Origin: Bradyrhizobium sp. Ce-3
GTDB lineage: Bacteria; Pseudomonadota; Alphaproteobacteria; Rhizobiales; Xanthobacteraceae
Direction: 5' to 3'
NCBI RefSeq assembly: GCF_022835695.1
Contig: NZ_BQUV01000001.1
Span: forward strand, 802,641 to 866,640
DNA: 64,000 nt
A program made the position numbers and the translations under genes. Numbering within the stretch: position 1 is the first letter of the stretch; each line of letters starts with the position of its first letter. Below, in pieces: positions 54,867 to 64,000 of this stretch. The notes below the pieces were generated by a model that saw nothing but the letters and a program-made list of their open reading frames with translations, was not told the DNA's origin and ran no database searches.

Positions 54867-56317
54867 GCCGCCTTCTGTGGCACATCCTGCGTTTGAGCCG
54901 CAAGCCTGTCACTGCCGCCGGCCCGCGCCGGCAGCACCAAGGTCGCCACCAACCCCGGATGGGCGTCGCCGAGCCTGAGTTCGCCGCCATGGAGCGTGGC
55001 GACCGCCGAGGCCAGGCTGAGGCCGAGACCGGAACCGGGTAAGGTGCGGCTCGCCTCGAGCCGGACGAAGCGTTCCACCGCGTGCTTGCGGTCGCCCTCG
55101 GGGATACCAGGACCATGGTCGGTGACGCTGAGCAGCACCTGATCGCCCTCGCGCCGCGCCTCGATCAGGATCTCGCGCGCATCGGCCCTCAGCGGCTCCA
55201 CGGCCGCATCGGGCTTGCCATATTTGATGGCATTCTCGACCAGGTTGGCGACCGCCTGGCTGATCAATTCGCGGTTGCCGTGAACAGGCGCCGGCGCGGT
55301 CTTGACCTGCAGCGTCATGCCGTCGTCCTCGGCCAGCGGCTCGTACAGTTCGTGGATGCCATTGGCGACGTCGGCGCCGTCGAAATCGTCCATGTTGCCG
55401 CGCGCCTGGCCCGACTCGGCACGCGCGATCATCAACAGCGCGTTGAAGGTGCGGATCAAGCCGTCGGACTCTTCGATGGTCCGCTCCAGCGCCGCGCGGT
55501 AGTCGGCCTCGCTGCCGGAGCGCGCCAAGGCCTCCTCGGCGCGGTTGCGCAGCCGCGTCAGCGGGGTCTTGAGGTCGTGGGCGATGTTGTCGGAGACCTC
55601 CTTCAGCCCCGTCATCAGCGCCTCGATCCGCTCCAGCATGGCGTTGAGATTTTCCGCGAGACGGTCGAGCTCGTCGCCGCTGCGGCCGACCGGCAGCCGG
55701 CCGGACAGATCGCCGGCCATGATGCGCTTGGTGGTGCCGGTCATGGCGTCGATCCGGCGCAGCACGCGGCGCGCGACGAAGATGCCGCCGCCGATGCCGA
55801 GCACGACGACGACGAGGATCGACCATTGCGCCGCCTTGGCGACGATGCCGAACAGCCGCCGCCGCTCCTCGAGGTCGCGCCCGACCAGCAGGCGGAAACC
55901 GTTGTCCATCTCGGTGACCCGGACCAGCGCGCGGTGGTCGGTCTTGTCCTGATCGTCGAACCGGCGATAGGCGGTCTCGCTCCAGCCCTGGACGCTCATC
56001 ACCCCAGGCGCCAGCGAGCCGACATTGCCGGCCAGCGCCTGCCCGTTCGGCGCCGTCAGGAGATAGAGGTTGGCGCCCGGCCGCAGCGCACGATTGCCCA
56101 TCGTGGTCAGCAGGCCGTGCAGGCCGCGGCGGTTATAGATCGCGGTGATCTCGTTGATCTCGACGTTGACGGTCGTGGTGATCTGCTCGGTGATCAGCCG
56201 CCGCGTGTTCCAGGCGAAGTAAGCCAGCAACGAGGCGGCAAACAGCGCGAACAGGAACAGATAGACCAGCGTCAGCCGAAACGCCGTGGTCCGGATCAGT
56301 TTACCGAATGCCGTCAC
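54863..56317 (-). CDS. Sensor histidine kinase (EnvZ/OmpR-type partner)
   Basis: A 484-residue membrane kinase with TM1 at about 13-35, a periplasmic domain of about 130 residues, TM2 at about 164-182, HAMP (about 180-235) and HisKA with His247 in DNIAHDLKTPLTRLRN. The ATPase domain carries NLVENAIKYG, DHGPGIPEG and GSGLGLSLA. It overlaps the upstream response regulator gene by 17 bp and the downstream glnE by 4 bp. The signal is unknown. The order ccm-degP-regulator-kinase-glnE suggests an envelope or redox stress input. Confidence 0.87.
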   Translation of the reverse strand: MTAFGKLIRTTAFRLTLVYLFLFALFAASLLAYFAWNTRRLITEQITTTVNVEINEITAIYNRRGLHGLLTTMGNRALRPGANLYLLTAPNGQALAGNVGSLAPGVMSVQGWSETAYRRFDDQDKTDHRALVRVTEMDNGFRLLVGRDLEERRRLFGIVAKAAQWSILVVVVLGIGGGIFVARRVLRRIDAMTGTTKRIMAGDLSGRLPVGRSGDELDRLAENLNAMLERIEALMTGLKEVSDNIAHDLKTPLTRLRNRAEEALARSGSEADYRAALERTIEESDGLIRTFNALLMIARAESGQARGNMDDFDGADVANGIHELYEPLAEDDGMTLQVKTAPAPVHGNRELISQAVANLVENAIKYGKPDAAVEPLRADAREILIEARREGDQVLLSVTDHGPGIPEGDRKHAVERFVRLEASRTLPGSGLGLSLASAVATLHGGELRLGDAHPGLVATLVLPARAGGSDRLAAQTQDVPQKAA

Positions 56318-56981
56318 GGATCATATACCCCGCGCCGCGGATGGTATGCAGCAGCGGCCGCTCAAAACCCTTGTCGATCTTGGAGCGCAGCCGCGAGATG
56401 TGGACGTCGATCACGTTGGTCTGCGGATCGAAATGATAGTCCCAGACGTTCTCCAGCAGCATGGTGCGCGTCACCACCTGGCCTGCATGCTTCATCAGAT
56501 ATTCGAGCAGGCGGAACTCGCGCGGCTGCAAGGTCAGCTCATCCTTGCCGCGGGCGACGCGATGCGACAGCCGATCAAGCTCGAGGTCGCCGACCTTGTA
56601 GGTGGTCTCCTCGGCCGGCCCGACGTTGCGCCGCGACAGCACCTCGACGCGCGCCAGCAGCTCGGCGAACGAATAGGGTTTCGGCAGATAGTCGTCGCCG
56701 CCGGCGCGCAGGCCCTTGATGCGGTCGTCGACCTGGCCGAGCGCCGAGAGGATCAGCACCGGCGTCCGGTTGCCCTTGTCGCGCAGCATGCCGATCAGCG
56801 ACAGGCCGTCCCGCTTCGGCAGCATGCGATCCACCACCAGCACGTCGTAGTCGCCGGTCTCCGCCATCGACAGGCCCTCCTCACCGTCGGAGGCGAGATC
56901 GGCGATATAGCCGACTTCACGGAACGCCTTGACCAGATAGTCGGCTGACTCGCGGTCGTCTTCGATGATCAGGATGCGCAT
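56301..56981 (-). CDS. OmpR/PhoB-family response regulator
   Basis: A 226-residue regulator starting MRILIIEDDRES. The receiver domain (1-115) has the acidic pocket EDD, phospho-acceptor Asp51 in VVDRMLP, and the conserved lysine in LPKPYSF. The C-terminal winged helix (about 130-222) shows LTLQPREFRLLEYLM, VVTRTMLLENVWDY and NVIDVHISRLRSKID. ATG 56981 is preferred over a much longer reading with no homologous N-terminus. First gene of the operon with the kinase and glnE; 265 bp of non-coding DNA separate it from degP. Confidence 0.87.
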   Translation of the reverse strand: MRILIIEDDRESADYLVKAFREVGYIADLASDGEEGLSMAETGDYDVLVVDRMLPKRDGLSLIGMLRDKGNRTPVLILSALGQVDDRIKGLRAGGDDYLPKPYSFAELLARVEVLSRRNVGPAEETTYKVGDLELDRLSHRVARGKDELTLQPREFRLLEYLMKHAGQVVTRTMLLENVWDYHFDPQTNVIDVHISRLRSKIDKGFERPLLHTIRGAGYMIRDGIR

Positions 56982-57246
56982 TTGCGGAGCGGTTGCGGTC
57001 ACGGGAATGGGCCCTCTGTCAGCATGACGCGGCCGGCCTGCACATGCAAGACGACCGCGAATATTCCGAATTGTTTGAGAAAAGTGGGCGGTGAAGCTGG
57101 GGGACTCCACCGCCCTGAGACCTTCCGACGGAGGGGGGCATATTCCATCGAAAGGCAACATAGGGAGCGAGCAAGGGGCCCGCCCCCCGGAAAGCGCCGT
57201 CGGCGGGGGCGACTGATGCCGGCGACGCTTTCCAACTCATAGATAG

Positions 57247-58836
57247 TTATCCCTTGGCCAGCGGCACTGCCACAAAGCGCGACGAACCGCCGCTCTTCAC
57301 GCGCATGAGAACGCTGTTCTTGCTGTCATTGCGCGCCGCGGTGATCGCATCACGCACCTCACCGGCGGTGCCGACCGACTTGCCGGCGACCTCGAGGATC
57401 ACGTCGCCTTCCTTGAAGCCCCGCTCGGCGGCAGCACTCTTGGGATCGACTTCGGTCACGACCACACCTTCCTTGCCGGCGCCGGCCACGCTGTTGGCAG
57501 GCGCCACGGTGAGGCCCAGCTTCGGCACGTCGGTGCCACGGGACGAATTGCCCTTGTCGCTGTTGTTGTCGGTGTCAGCCTTGGCTTCCAGGCTGTTCGG
57601 CAACTGGCCGAGCGTCAGGTTGACGGTCTTGTCCTGCCCCTTGTGCAGCACGTTCAGCTTCACGGCGTTGCCGGGCGCGAGGCCGCCGATGGTGCGGGCG
57701 AGTTCGCGCGCATCCTTCACCGGCTCGCCATTGACGGCGGTGATGACATCACCGGACTCGATGCCGGCCTTGGCCGCGGGGCCGTTGGCCTGCGGTTCGG
57801 CAACCAGCGCGCCCTCGGCCTTCTTCATGCCGAGGCTGTCGGCGATGTCGGAGGTCACCGGCTGGATCTGAACGCCGATCCAGCCGCGGCTGACCGAGCC
57901 CTTATCCTTGAGCTGGGCAACCACGCTCTTGACGGTCTGGGCCGGGATCGAGAACGCGATGCCGACGCTGCCGCCGGACGGCGAGTAGATCGCGGTGTTG
58001 ACGCCCATCACCTCACCGGAGACGTCGAACGCCGGGCCGCCCGAATTGCCCTTGTTCACGGGCGCATCGATCTGGATGAAATCGTCATACGGGCCGTTGC
58101 CGATATCGCGGCCGGAGGCCGAGACGATGCCCGCGGTCACGGTGCCGCCGAGGCCGAACGGATTGCCGACCGCCAGCACCCAGTCGCCGATCCGCGGCTT
58201 GGTGTCGGACAGCTTGGCGAACTGGAAGTTGGAGCCGCCCTCGACCTTGATCAGCGCGAGGTCGGTGCGCGGATCGGTGCCGATCACCTTGGCGGAATAG
58301 GTCTTGCCGTCGTCGGTCGTGACTTCGACCTTGTCGGCGCCGTCGACGACGTGATTGTTGGTCACGGCAAAGCCGTCAGCCGAGATGAAGAAGCCCGAGC
58401 CCTGGCCCGTCACCACGCCACCGCCACGCGGTCCGCCGCGCAGACCCGGGGGCAAGCCATCCGGACCGCCAAAGCGGCGGAAGAAGCGCTCCATCGGCGA
58501 ACCCGGCTGGAACGGCGAATCCTCGTTATTGCCGCTGTCGTCCTTGGCGACCTTCTCGCGAATGTTGACCTTGACCGAGATCACCGACGGCTTCACGCGC
58601 TCGACGATGTCGGCAAACCCGACCGGCTGCTGAACCTTCTTGACCTCGTTGTTGACCTGCGCGTGCGCGGGCGTCGTGAACAGGTCGGCGGGGTTATGCG
58701 TGGGGCTCAAGCCATAGGTGGCGGCACCGAGGCCGGCCACGACCGACGCCATCAGCGCGAGTTTGCGGGCAGAGAACAGCGAGCGCTTCGGCGCCTTGTA
58801 GGACGGGAGGGTCGAGAGGTCGGGACGTTCGGTCAT
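57247..58836 (-). CDS. degP: Do-family periplasmic serine protease (DegP/HtrA)
   Basis: A 529-residue envelope protease/chaperone. A membrane-spanning signal anchor (about 23-43) with an AHAQ cleavage region near residue 60 leads to the trypsin-like domain with the triad His162 (TNNHVVDG), Asp192 (RTDLALIKV) and Ser265 (GNSGGPAF). Two PDZ domains follow (about 300-390 and 435-525). It degrades misfolded periplasmic proteins. Glycine/proline-rich LPPGLRGGPRGGG is the flexible LA loop. It lies between the ccm operon and the two-component system on the same strand; GGAG upstream supports the start. Confidence 0.92.
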   Translation of the reverse strand: MTERPDLSTLPSYKAPKRSLFSARKLALMASVVAGLGAATYGLSPTHNPADLFTTPAHAQVNNEVKKVQQPVGFADIVERVKPSVISVKVNIREKVAKDDSGNNEDSPFQPGSPMERFFRRFGGPDGLPPGLRGGPRGGGVVTGQGSGFFISADGFAVTNNHVVDGADKVEVTTDDGKTYSAKVIGTDPRTDLALIKVEGGSNFQFAKLSDTKPRIGDWVLAVGNPFGLGGTVTAGIVSASGRDIGNGPYDDFIQIDAPVNKGNSGGPAFDVSGEVMGVNTAIYSPSGGSVGIAFSIPAQTVKSVVAQLKDKGSVSRGWIGVQIQPVTSDIADSLGMKKAEGALVAEPQANGPAAKAGIESGDVITAVNGEPVKDARELARTIGGLAPGNAVKLNVLHKGQDKTVNLTLGQLPNSLEAKADTDNNSDKGNSSRGTDVPKLGLTVAPANSVAGAGKEGVVVTEVDPKSAAAERGFKEGDVILEVAGKSVGTAGEVRDAITAARNDSKNSVLMRVKSGGSSRFVAVPLAKG

Positions 58837-59007
58837 TGGCTGAAATCTCCAGGGCCAGAATCATTCGGTGCCGGGGCAAGCACCTGATGCGCCTGAACAT
58901 GGGGTCATCAGCCTTACAGCGCGCTGGCTGCGGAATTAAACTTTGGTAATCGAGCCGACCGACGCTGCGGCAGAATAGCGCAGGGGAATAAAGGGCTTAG
59001 AAAGGAA

Positions 59008-59514
59008 CTAAAGCGGCTTGTCGGGCGCGGATTCCGCCGCCAGCAGCCGTTCCAGGCGCGCCCGCTCGTCGGACGTCAATCCGGGGCCGGAATCGCCCCC
59101 GGCGGCGGCCAGATTTGTCTTGCGCCGGCCGAGCCGCCAGAGCGCGAAACCACCCAGCAGCAGCGCCAGCGGCGGGGTCAGCCACAGCACCAGCGTATGC
59201 TCGTTGAGGCGCGGCTTCAGCAGCACGAATTCGCCGTAGCGGGCGACCAGGAAATCGATCACCTGGCGGTCGCTGTCGCCAGCGGAGATGCGTTCACGCA
59301 CCAGGAGGCGGAGGTCGCGCGCCAATGGCGCTTCCGAATCGTCGATCGACTGGTTCTGGCAGACCATGCAGCGCAGCTCCTTGGAGAGCTCGCGCGCCCG
59401 CGCCTCCATGGCCGAATCCGTCATGATCTCGTCGGGCAGCACGGCCCGCGCCGGCATCGCGCCGAGCATCAGGCTGGCCGCAAGCACGGCGGCTGCGAGG
59501 GCGCGCGACCGCAT
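59008..59514 (-). CDS. ccmH: Cytochrome c maturation protein CcmH
   Basis: A 168-residue thiol-disulfide component of the System I cytochrome c maturation apparatus (CycL in rhizobia). After a signal peptide ([18 protein letters not shown] ... ARA) comes the redox motif [10 protein letters not shown] with Cys49 and Cys52, which keeps the apocytochrome haem-binding cysteines reduced. A C-terminal transmembrane segment ([17 protein letters not shown]) and a short basic tail follow. Its ATG overlaps the ccmF stop by one base (TGATG). Confidence 0.92.
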   Translation of the reverse strand: MRSRALAAAVLAASLMLGAMPARAVLPDEIMTDSAMEARARELSKELRCMVCQNQSIDDSEAPLARDLRLLVRERISAGDSDRQVIDFLVARYGEFVLLKPRLNEHTLVLWLTPPLALLLGGFALWRLGRRKTNLAAAGGDSGPGLTSDERARLERLLAAESAPDKPL

Positions 59515-61499
59515 CACTCGGCCGCCTGCAAGGCGCGCGCCGCCGATTTGGCGGGTTTCGGCGCACCGACCCGCAAGCGGCGGTCGGACAGCGACAGCAT
59601 GCCGCCGAACGCCATCAGCACCGGCCCCCACCAGATCATCAGCACCAGCGGCTTGTGATAGATGCGCACCGCGATGGCGCCGTCGGCCGAGGTATCGCCG
59701 AGCGAGATATAGAGCTGGCTGGCGCCGCGGGTCAGCAGCGCGGCCTCGGTGGTCGAGGCGCCGCGGGTGGTGAAGTTGCGCTTCGACGGCGTCATCACGC
59801 TGACCTTGTCGCCATCACGGGTCACGGTGAATTGCGCGACCATCTCGCGGAAATTCGGCCCCTGCCGCGGGTTCAGGCCGTCGAGCCGCAATTCGTAGCC
59901 GGCGACCTTGGCGACGTCGTCCGGCTTCATCGAGCCGATATATTCGCTGTTCCAGGTGGTCTCGCAGACGATCCCGATCAATGCGACGCCGAGGCCGGCA
60001 TGCGCGAAGGCAGTGCCCCAGGTCGCCCGCGGCAGGCCGCGCGCACGGCGCAGCGACAGCGACAGCGGAATCCGGAACAGCGCGATACGCTCGGCGAGGT
60101 CGCACAGCGCGCCCATGATGACGAAGGCCGCAAGCCCGATCGCGAGCGGCGCCAGGGTCGCGCCGCCATAGGTCCATGCCAACACCACCGCGATCGCAAC
60201 CAGCGCTGCGATACCGGCGACCATCAGCCGCTGCGCCGCGCCGAGCAGGTCGCCGCGCTTCCAAGCCAGCAGCGGCCCGAACGGCACTGCGAGCAACAGC
60301 GGCACGAACAGCGGCGCAAAGGTGAAATTGAAGAAGGGAGCGCCGACCGAGATCTTCTCGCCGGTCAAGACCTCGAGCGCCAGCGGATACAGCGTGCCGA
60401 TGAACACCGTCGCGCAGGCGGTGGTGAGCAAGAGATTGTTCAGCACCAGCGCGCCTTCGCGCGAGATCGGCGCGAACAGCCCGCCCTGCTTCAGCGCCGG
60501 CGCGCGCCAGGCATAGAGCGACAGGCTGCCGCCGATGAACACGAACAGGATCAGCAGGATGAACACGCCGCGGGTCGGATCGGTCGCGAAGGCGTGAACC
60601 GAGGTCAAGACGCCGGAGCGCACCAGGAAGGTGCCGAGCAGTGACAGCGAGAAGGTCAGGATCGACAGCAGCACGGTCCAGACCTTCAGCGCGTTGCGCT
60701 TCTCCATCACCAGCGCCGAATGCAAGAGCGCAGTGCCGGCAAGCCACGGCATCAGCGAGGCGTTCTCGACCGGATCCCAGAACCACCAGCCGCCCCAGCC
60801 GAGCTCGTAATAGGCCCAGTAGGAGCCCATCGCGATGCCGAGCGTCAGGAATATCCACGCCATCAGCGTCCATGGCCGCACCCAGCGTGCCCAGGCGGCG
60901 TCGATCTTGCCTTCGAGCAATGCGGCGACGGCGAACGAAAACGAGATCGAGAACCCGACATAGCCGAGATAGAGCATCGGCGGATGCACCGCGAGGCCGA
61001 TGTCCTGCAGCACCGGATTGAGGTCGCGGCCCTCGAGCGGCGGATTGGCAAGGCGCAGGAACGGATTCGAGGTGATCAGGATGAACAGATAGAAGGCGCT
61101 GGCGACCCAGGCCTGCACCGCGAGCACATGCGCGCGCAGCGACAGCGGCAGATTGTTGCCGAAGGCGGCGACGAGGCCGCCGAACAGCGCCAGGATCGAC
61201 ACCCACAGCAGCATCGAGCCTTCATGATTGCCCCACACGCCGGTGATCTTGTAGAGCAGCGGCTTCAGCGAATGCGAATTCTCGTAGACATTGGCGACCG
61301 AGAAATCCGAGGTGACGTGCAAGGTCACCAGCGCCGCGAACGACGCGCCAACGAACAGCAATTGTGCGAGCGCGGTCGAGCGCGCGACGTTCATCAGCGC
61401 CGCATCGCGCCAGCGCGCGCCGACGATCGGCACGATCGACTGGATCAGCGCAAGGGCGAGCGCCAGCACCAGGGCATAATGTCCGCTTTCGGCGATCAC
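59514..61499 (-). CDS. ccmF: Haem lyase CcmF
   Basis: A 661-residue multi-spanning haem lyase (CycK) that takes haem from CcmE and attaches it to apocytochrome c. The tryptophan-rich WWD motif [15 protein letters not shown] is present, as are conserved histidines in GVWGNHEGS and [11 protein letters not shown]. About 15 membrane helices are visible. The GTG at 61499 overlaps the ccmE stop in a GTGA, and the resulting length is normal; an upstream reading would add 24 non-homologous residues. Confidence 0.93.
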   Translation of the reverse strand: MIAESGHYALVLALALALIQSIVPIVGARWRDAALMNVARSTALAQLLFVGASFAALVTLHVTSDFSVANVYENSHSLKPLLYKITGVWGNHEGSMLLWVSILALFGGLVAAFGNNLPLSLRAHVLAVQAWVASAFYLFILITSNPFLRLANPPLEGRDLNPVLQDIGLAVHPPMLYLGYVGFSISFSFAVAALLEGKIDAAWARWVRPWTLMAWIFLTLGIAMGSYWAYYELGWGGWWFWDPVENASLMPWLAGTALLHSALVMEKRNALKVWTVLLSILTFSLSLLGTFLVRSGVLTSVHAFATDPTRGVFILLILFVFIGGSLSLYAWRAPALKQGGLFAPISREGALVLNNLLLTTACATVFIGTLYPLALEVLTGEKISVGAPFFNFTFAPLFVPLLLAVPFGPLLAWKRGDLLGAAQRLMVAGIAALVAIAVVLAWTYGGATLAPLAIGLAAFVIMGALCDLAERIALFRIPLSLSLRRARGLPRATWGTAFAHAGLGVALIGIVCETTWNSEYIGSMKPDDVAKVAGYELRLDGLNPRQGPNFREMVAQFTVTRDGDKVSVMTPSKRNFTTRGASTTEAALLTRGASQLYISLGDTSADGAIAVRIYHKPLVLMIWWGPVLMAFGGMLSLSDRRLRVGAPKPAKSAARALQAAE

Positions 61500-61990
61500 C
61501 GCATGGCTCCCTGGGTCGGCGCCGCGGAGGCGCTCGGCATGTTGTTCGGCTTGCCGTAATCGTCCTTCCAATGGCCCTGCTTCTTCAGGGCATCGGCGAC
61601 GTCCTTCGGCATGTAGGTCTCGTCATGCTTAGCGAGCACGGTGTCGGCGCGGAACACGCCGTCAGCGTCGAGCGCGCCTTCGGCGACCACGCCCTGCCCT
61701 TCGCGGAACAGGTCCGGCAGGATGCCCTTGTAGGCGACCGGCAGCGTGGCGCCGCCGTCGCCAACCGTGAAGGTCACCGCGAGATTGTCGCCGCGCTTCA
61801 GCGAGCCCTGTTCGACCAGCCCGCCGAGCCGGAAACGCTTGCCCGCGCCGAGATGCTTTTCGGCGACCATCGAGGGCGTCGAGAAGAACACGATGGAATC
61901 GCGCAGCGCATTGAGCACCAGGCCCGCGGCGATCGCGAGCACGACGAGCGCGCAGCCGATCAGTGTCAAACGCCGTTGCTTCCTGGTCAT
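61496..61990 (-). CDS. ccmE: Haem chaperone CcmE
   Basis: A 164-residue membrane-anchored periplasmic haem chaperone (CycJ). One N-terminal membrane helix (about 8-27) precedes an OB-fold beta-barrel. Haem is bound covalently by His122 in [11 protein letters not shown], with Tyr126 in the usual H-x3-Y spacing. It passes haem from CcmC to CcmF. It starts 3 bp after ccmI and overlaps ccmF by 4 bp. Confidence 0.93.
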   Translation of the reverse strand: MTRKQRRLTLIGCALVVLAIAAGLVLNALRDSIVFFSTPSMVAEKHLGAGKRFRLGGLVEQGSLKRGDNLAVTFTVGDGGATLPVAYKGILPDLFREGQGVVAEGALDADGVFRADTVLAKHDETYMPKDVADALKKQGHWKDDYGKPNNMPSASAAPTQGAMR

Positions 61991-61993
61991 GGT

Positions 61994-63115
61994 TTATCCA
62001 TCCAGCCCGAGATTCTTCAGCCCCTCATTGAGCTGACGCAACCGGTCCGCATTGTTGGCGACCGCCTGACGGGCATCCGCCTGCGCGCTGATCGCCTTGT
62101 CGCGCTCGCCCATCACGAGATAGGCGCGGACCAGCCGCAGCCAGCCGTCGACGTCGTCGCCATTGGTCTTCAGCCGCGTCGCCAGCCGGTCGACCATACC
62201 CTGGATCATGGTGCCGCGGTCGGCCTCGCTCATGTCCTTGGCCGCGGCCATTGCACCATCCGGCAGCGCCGGCGCACTCACGCCGGCGGGCACGGTGCCG
62301 CCGACCCGAACCAGCGCGGCCTGCACCAGCGGCCGCCACGGCGCGTCCGACGGCCCCTTCGCCAGCATCTTCTGCCAGAGCGCCGCGGCATCGGCCTTGC
62401 GGCCGTCCTGCTCGGCGGCGAGGCCGAGGAAGTAGTTGGCCTTGGCGTCGTCGCCGTTCAGCGCGACCGCGCGCTCGAACTCAGTCTTTGCGTCGGCGGT
62501 GACGACGCCGCCGGCACTCCCCAGCAAGGCCTCGCCGAGATCGGCGCGGCGATCGGCAGTTTCGCCGGCATAGGTGATCGCATTGCGATAGGCGCGCACC
62601 GCATCATCGTAGCGGCCGAGCCGCGACAGCACCGGCGCCAGCACCGTCCAGCCGCGGCCGTCGGTCGGGTTCTTCTCCAGATGGGCCTCGACCTGTGCGA
62701 CCAGGTTGGCGAGCGGCTGGTTGGCATCGGCCACCCGGCTGCGCTCGACGAGCGGGAAGTCGCCGAGCCGCGGCGAGCCGAGCGCGAGATAGAAGCCCGA
62801 AGCGATCACCGGCACCCCGACCAGGGCCACGATCGCGGCGGCACGCCGCAGCGTGAGGCTGCCTGTCACCGGGGCGTCACGTCCGCTCTGGTCGGCGGCG
62901 GCCAGCAGGCGGCGGCTGATCTCGATCCGCGCCGCATCGGCCTCGGCGGCGCCGATGATCCCCGAGGCCATGTCGCGGTCGATTTCGGCGAGCTGGTCGC
63001 GGTAGACCACGACCTCGCTGCCGCCTGAGTCCGCCCGTCCGCGGCGGCTGAGCGGCCATAGCACGGCAAAGATCGCCGCGACCGTCATCAGCGCGAACAC
63101 AAACCACAGCGTCAT
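61994..63115 (-). CDS. ccmI: Cytochrome c maturation protein CcmI
   Basis: A 373-residue apocytochrome c chaperone (CycH). It starts with a membrane helix (MTLWFVFALMTVAAIFAVLW), a cytosolic loop with a leucine-zipper-like stretch (YRDQLAEIDRDMASGIIGAAEADAAR is the family hallmark region), a second helix (about 90-108), then periplasmic TPR repeats (about 130-260: GWTVLAPVLSRLGRYDDAV, AKANYFLGLAAEQDGR). ATG 63115 is preferred over the ORF start at 63151. First gene of the ccmIEFH operon. Confidence 0.9.
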   Translation of the reverse strand: MTLWFVFALMTVAAIFAVLWPLSRRGRADSGGSEVVVYRDQLAEIDRDMASGIIGAAEADAARIEISRRLLAAADQSGRDAPVTGSLTLRRAAAIVALVGVPVIASGFYLALGSPRLGDFPLVERSRVADANQPLANLVAQVEAHLEKNPTDGRGWTVLAPVLSRLGRYDDAVRAYRNAITYAGETADRRADLGEALLGSAGGVVTADAKTEFERAVALNGDDAKANYFLGLAAEQDGRKADAAALWQKMLAKGPSDAPWRPLVQAALVRVGGTVPAGVSAPALPDGAMAAAKDMSEADRGTMIQGMVDRLATRLKTNGDDVDGWLRLVRAYLVMGERDKAISAQADARQAVANNADRLRQLNEGLKNLGLDG

Positions 63116-63610
63116 CAAGCGGTTCCCGGATGGAACGGCGGCTTCCGGCAAGCCGCCTTAGAATCGCTTTACACTACCGGTGGCGAGCCCGGCAATTGAC
63201 AATTGCTGGATCGACCGAAGGTCGAAATCAGGCGGCTTTCGGTGCCGGTCCGGCGGTATTGCAACGGCGTCTCCGGGCGAAGGCGTCTGCGACCAAAATA
63301 TCGAAAACAACCCCATGCACAGTAGCCGGCGGCCTCCGGCGCTCGATTGACGGTTGACACGTCGGGCAACTCAGTGCCACACTTCCATTATTCCGAAATT
63401 GCGCGAATGCGTGTCGGCCGGCCTTGGCGGCGTCGTCGGTTTGCCGTCGAACATGCTTGCGAACTACGGTGCATTTAATTGTTTGACCGATAAGGGCGCG
63501 ACTTTGCAATTGAATGCACTGTCACCGTAATCCCGAAGACCCTAGTCTCCACCAAAAGAGGTGCGAGCTCTCTGGCGCGGACAAGACGCGGGAGGCGGCC
63601 GACAGGGCAT
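63116..63610. other. Intergenic region upstream of ccmI
   Basis: About 500 bp with no convincing gene on either strand. It includes tandem CAATTG-type pieces (GCAATTGACAATTGC near 63190) that may belong to the ccm promoter. I see no RNA gene or clear terminator. Confidence 0.45.
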
Positions 63611-63832
63611 TCAAGTCCGTCGTGAAGCCGCGACCCGAGTCCAGATGAACCCGATTAACAACCACCCGCCGACGTCGCCAATAGCGAGATAGAATCCTTC
63701 GACCCAAATCGCGATAAGAAATGTCAATATCCCGATAACGGCGAGAGAGCAGTAACCAGCAATTTCCATCCAGCGCGGGTACATGGATCGTAACTCATAA
63801 TTCCGGCCGACCTTATCACCTTTGGTACGCAT
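63611..63832 (-). CDS. Hypothetical small membrane protein
   Basis: A 73-residue frame with two hydrophobic stretches (GYCSLAVIGILTFLIAIWVE and FYLAIGDVGGWLLIGFIW) and a basic tail. Composition is less GC-biased than the flanks. A shorter start at 63784 (MYPRWMEIAG) is possible; neither start has a strong ribosome binding site. No family recognised. Confidence 0.4.
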   Translation of the reverse strand: MRTKGDKVGRNYELRSMYPRWMEIAGYCSLAVIGILTFLIAIWVEGFYLAIGDVGGWLLIGFIWTRVAASRRT

Positions 63833-63912
63833 CAGGGGCCTAACGACGTGATACGACCGCGCGACCGCCTGTGCCGCGCCGCGTCAAAGCTTCCCCACTT
63901 TTCCTAGTATCG

Positions 63913-64000
63913 CTACCCCGCCCGCGACGACTTCCGCTCGCCGGTGACCGCATTCTCCGCCGCCCGGTTCATCAGCGAGGCGTAGTCGTGGCCGAACAGC
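63913..64000 (-). CDS. C-terminal end of an unidentified gene, partial
   Basis: A minus-strand frame enters from the right edge and ends at TAG 63913-63915. The last 28 residues include LFGHDYASLMNRAAENAVTG and a Ser/Arg-rich tail. Codon use is that of a normal high-GC gene, so it is probably a real 3' end. Too little is visible to name it. Confidence 0.45.
   Translation of the reverse strand, partial: LFGHDYASLMNRAAENAVTGERKSSRAG

Noticed and set aside
54863-56981. Naming the two-component pair FeuP/FeuQ
   Set aside because: Gene order near degP is suggestive, but the sequence does not distinguish FeuPQ from other OmpR/EnvZ-type pairs, so no symbol is given.

Overview
The window is high-GC chromosomal DNA of an alphaproteobacterium, most likely Bradyrhizobium or a close Nitrobacteraceae relative. 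The reasons are the oxalate-degradation locus, the run ccmI-ccmE-ccmF-ccmH / degP / two-component pair / glnE, a DUF1236 protein, FCD-type GntR regulators, and short dispersed palindromic repeats of the kind common in these genomes. The assignment is by recognition, not alignment. I saw no tRNA, rRNA, CRISPR array, insertion sequence or prophage.

Layout. 1-1036: a split thiamine-diphosphate decarboxylase. 1040-2960: a compositionally different, lower-GC island with a convergent TcmP / three-Cys-motif (DUF5131) pair; the DUF5131 gene has a textbook alphaproteobacterial LexA box. 2977-6167: ketopantoate-reductase-like, DUF1236, NYN and hypothetical genes. 6522-11670: an MFS carrier, a GntR regulator, a zinc alcohol dehydrogenase and a fatty-acid/sterol hydroxylase operon, flanked by copies of one candidate operator. 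11941-18134: the oxalate locus, with an NDP-forming acyl-CoA synthetase divergent from gntR-oxc-frc. 18208-21760: aldo/keto reductase with TetR, DUF2975/XRE and DUF2147 genes. 22143-26144: a 45-residue protein, two OxlT-type carriers and a CBS protein. 26387-31000: flavin oxidoreductase, MDR oxidoreductase, RlpA-like protein, EamA exporter with its TetR. 31445-39000: CDF metal transporter, PAS histidine kinase, periplasmic glucan genes opgGH. 39134-46265: LysR regulator divergent from the NAD-dependent formate dehydrogenase operon fdsGBA-fdhD-fdsD. 46576-51723: a 1715-residue autotransporter. 51909-63115: glnE, two-component system, DegP protease and cytochrome c maturation. 63611-64000: poorly resolved end.

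How it fits together. OxlT carriers would bring in oxalate and export formate. Frc and/or the NDP-forming synthetase would make oxalyl-CoA, Oxc would decarboxylate it to formyl-CoA, Frc would release formate, and FdsGBAD would oxidise formate to CO2 with NADH formation. Six strong and one weaker copy of a TGG-N11-CCAA palindrome lie before the synthetase, gntR-oxc-frc, the 45-residue gene, both oxlT genes and the CBS gene. They mark a GntR-controlled oxalate regulon that includes two genes with no known role in oxalate use.

The best candidates for something new are that regulon with its small protein and CBS protein, and the SOS-box-bearing TcmP/DUF5131 island.
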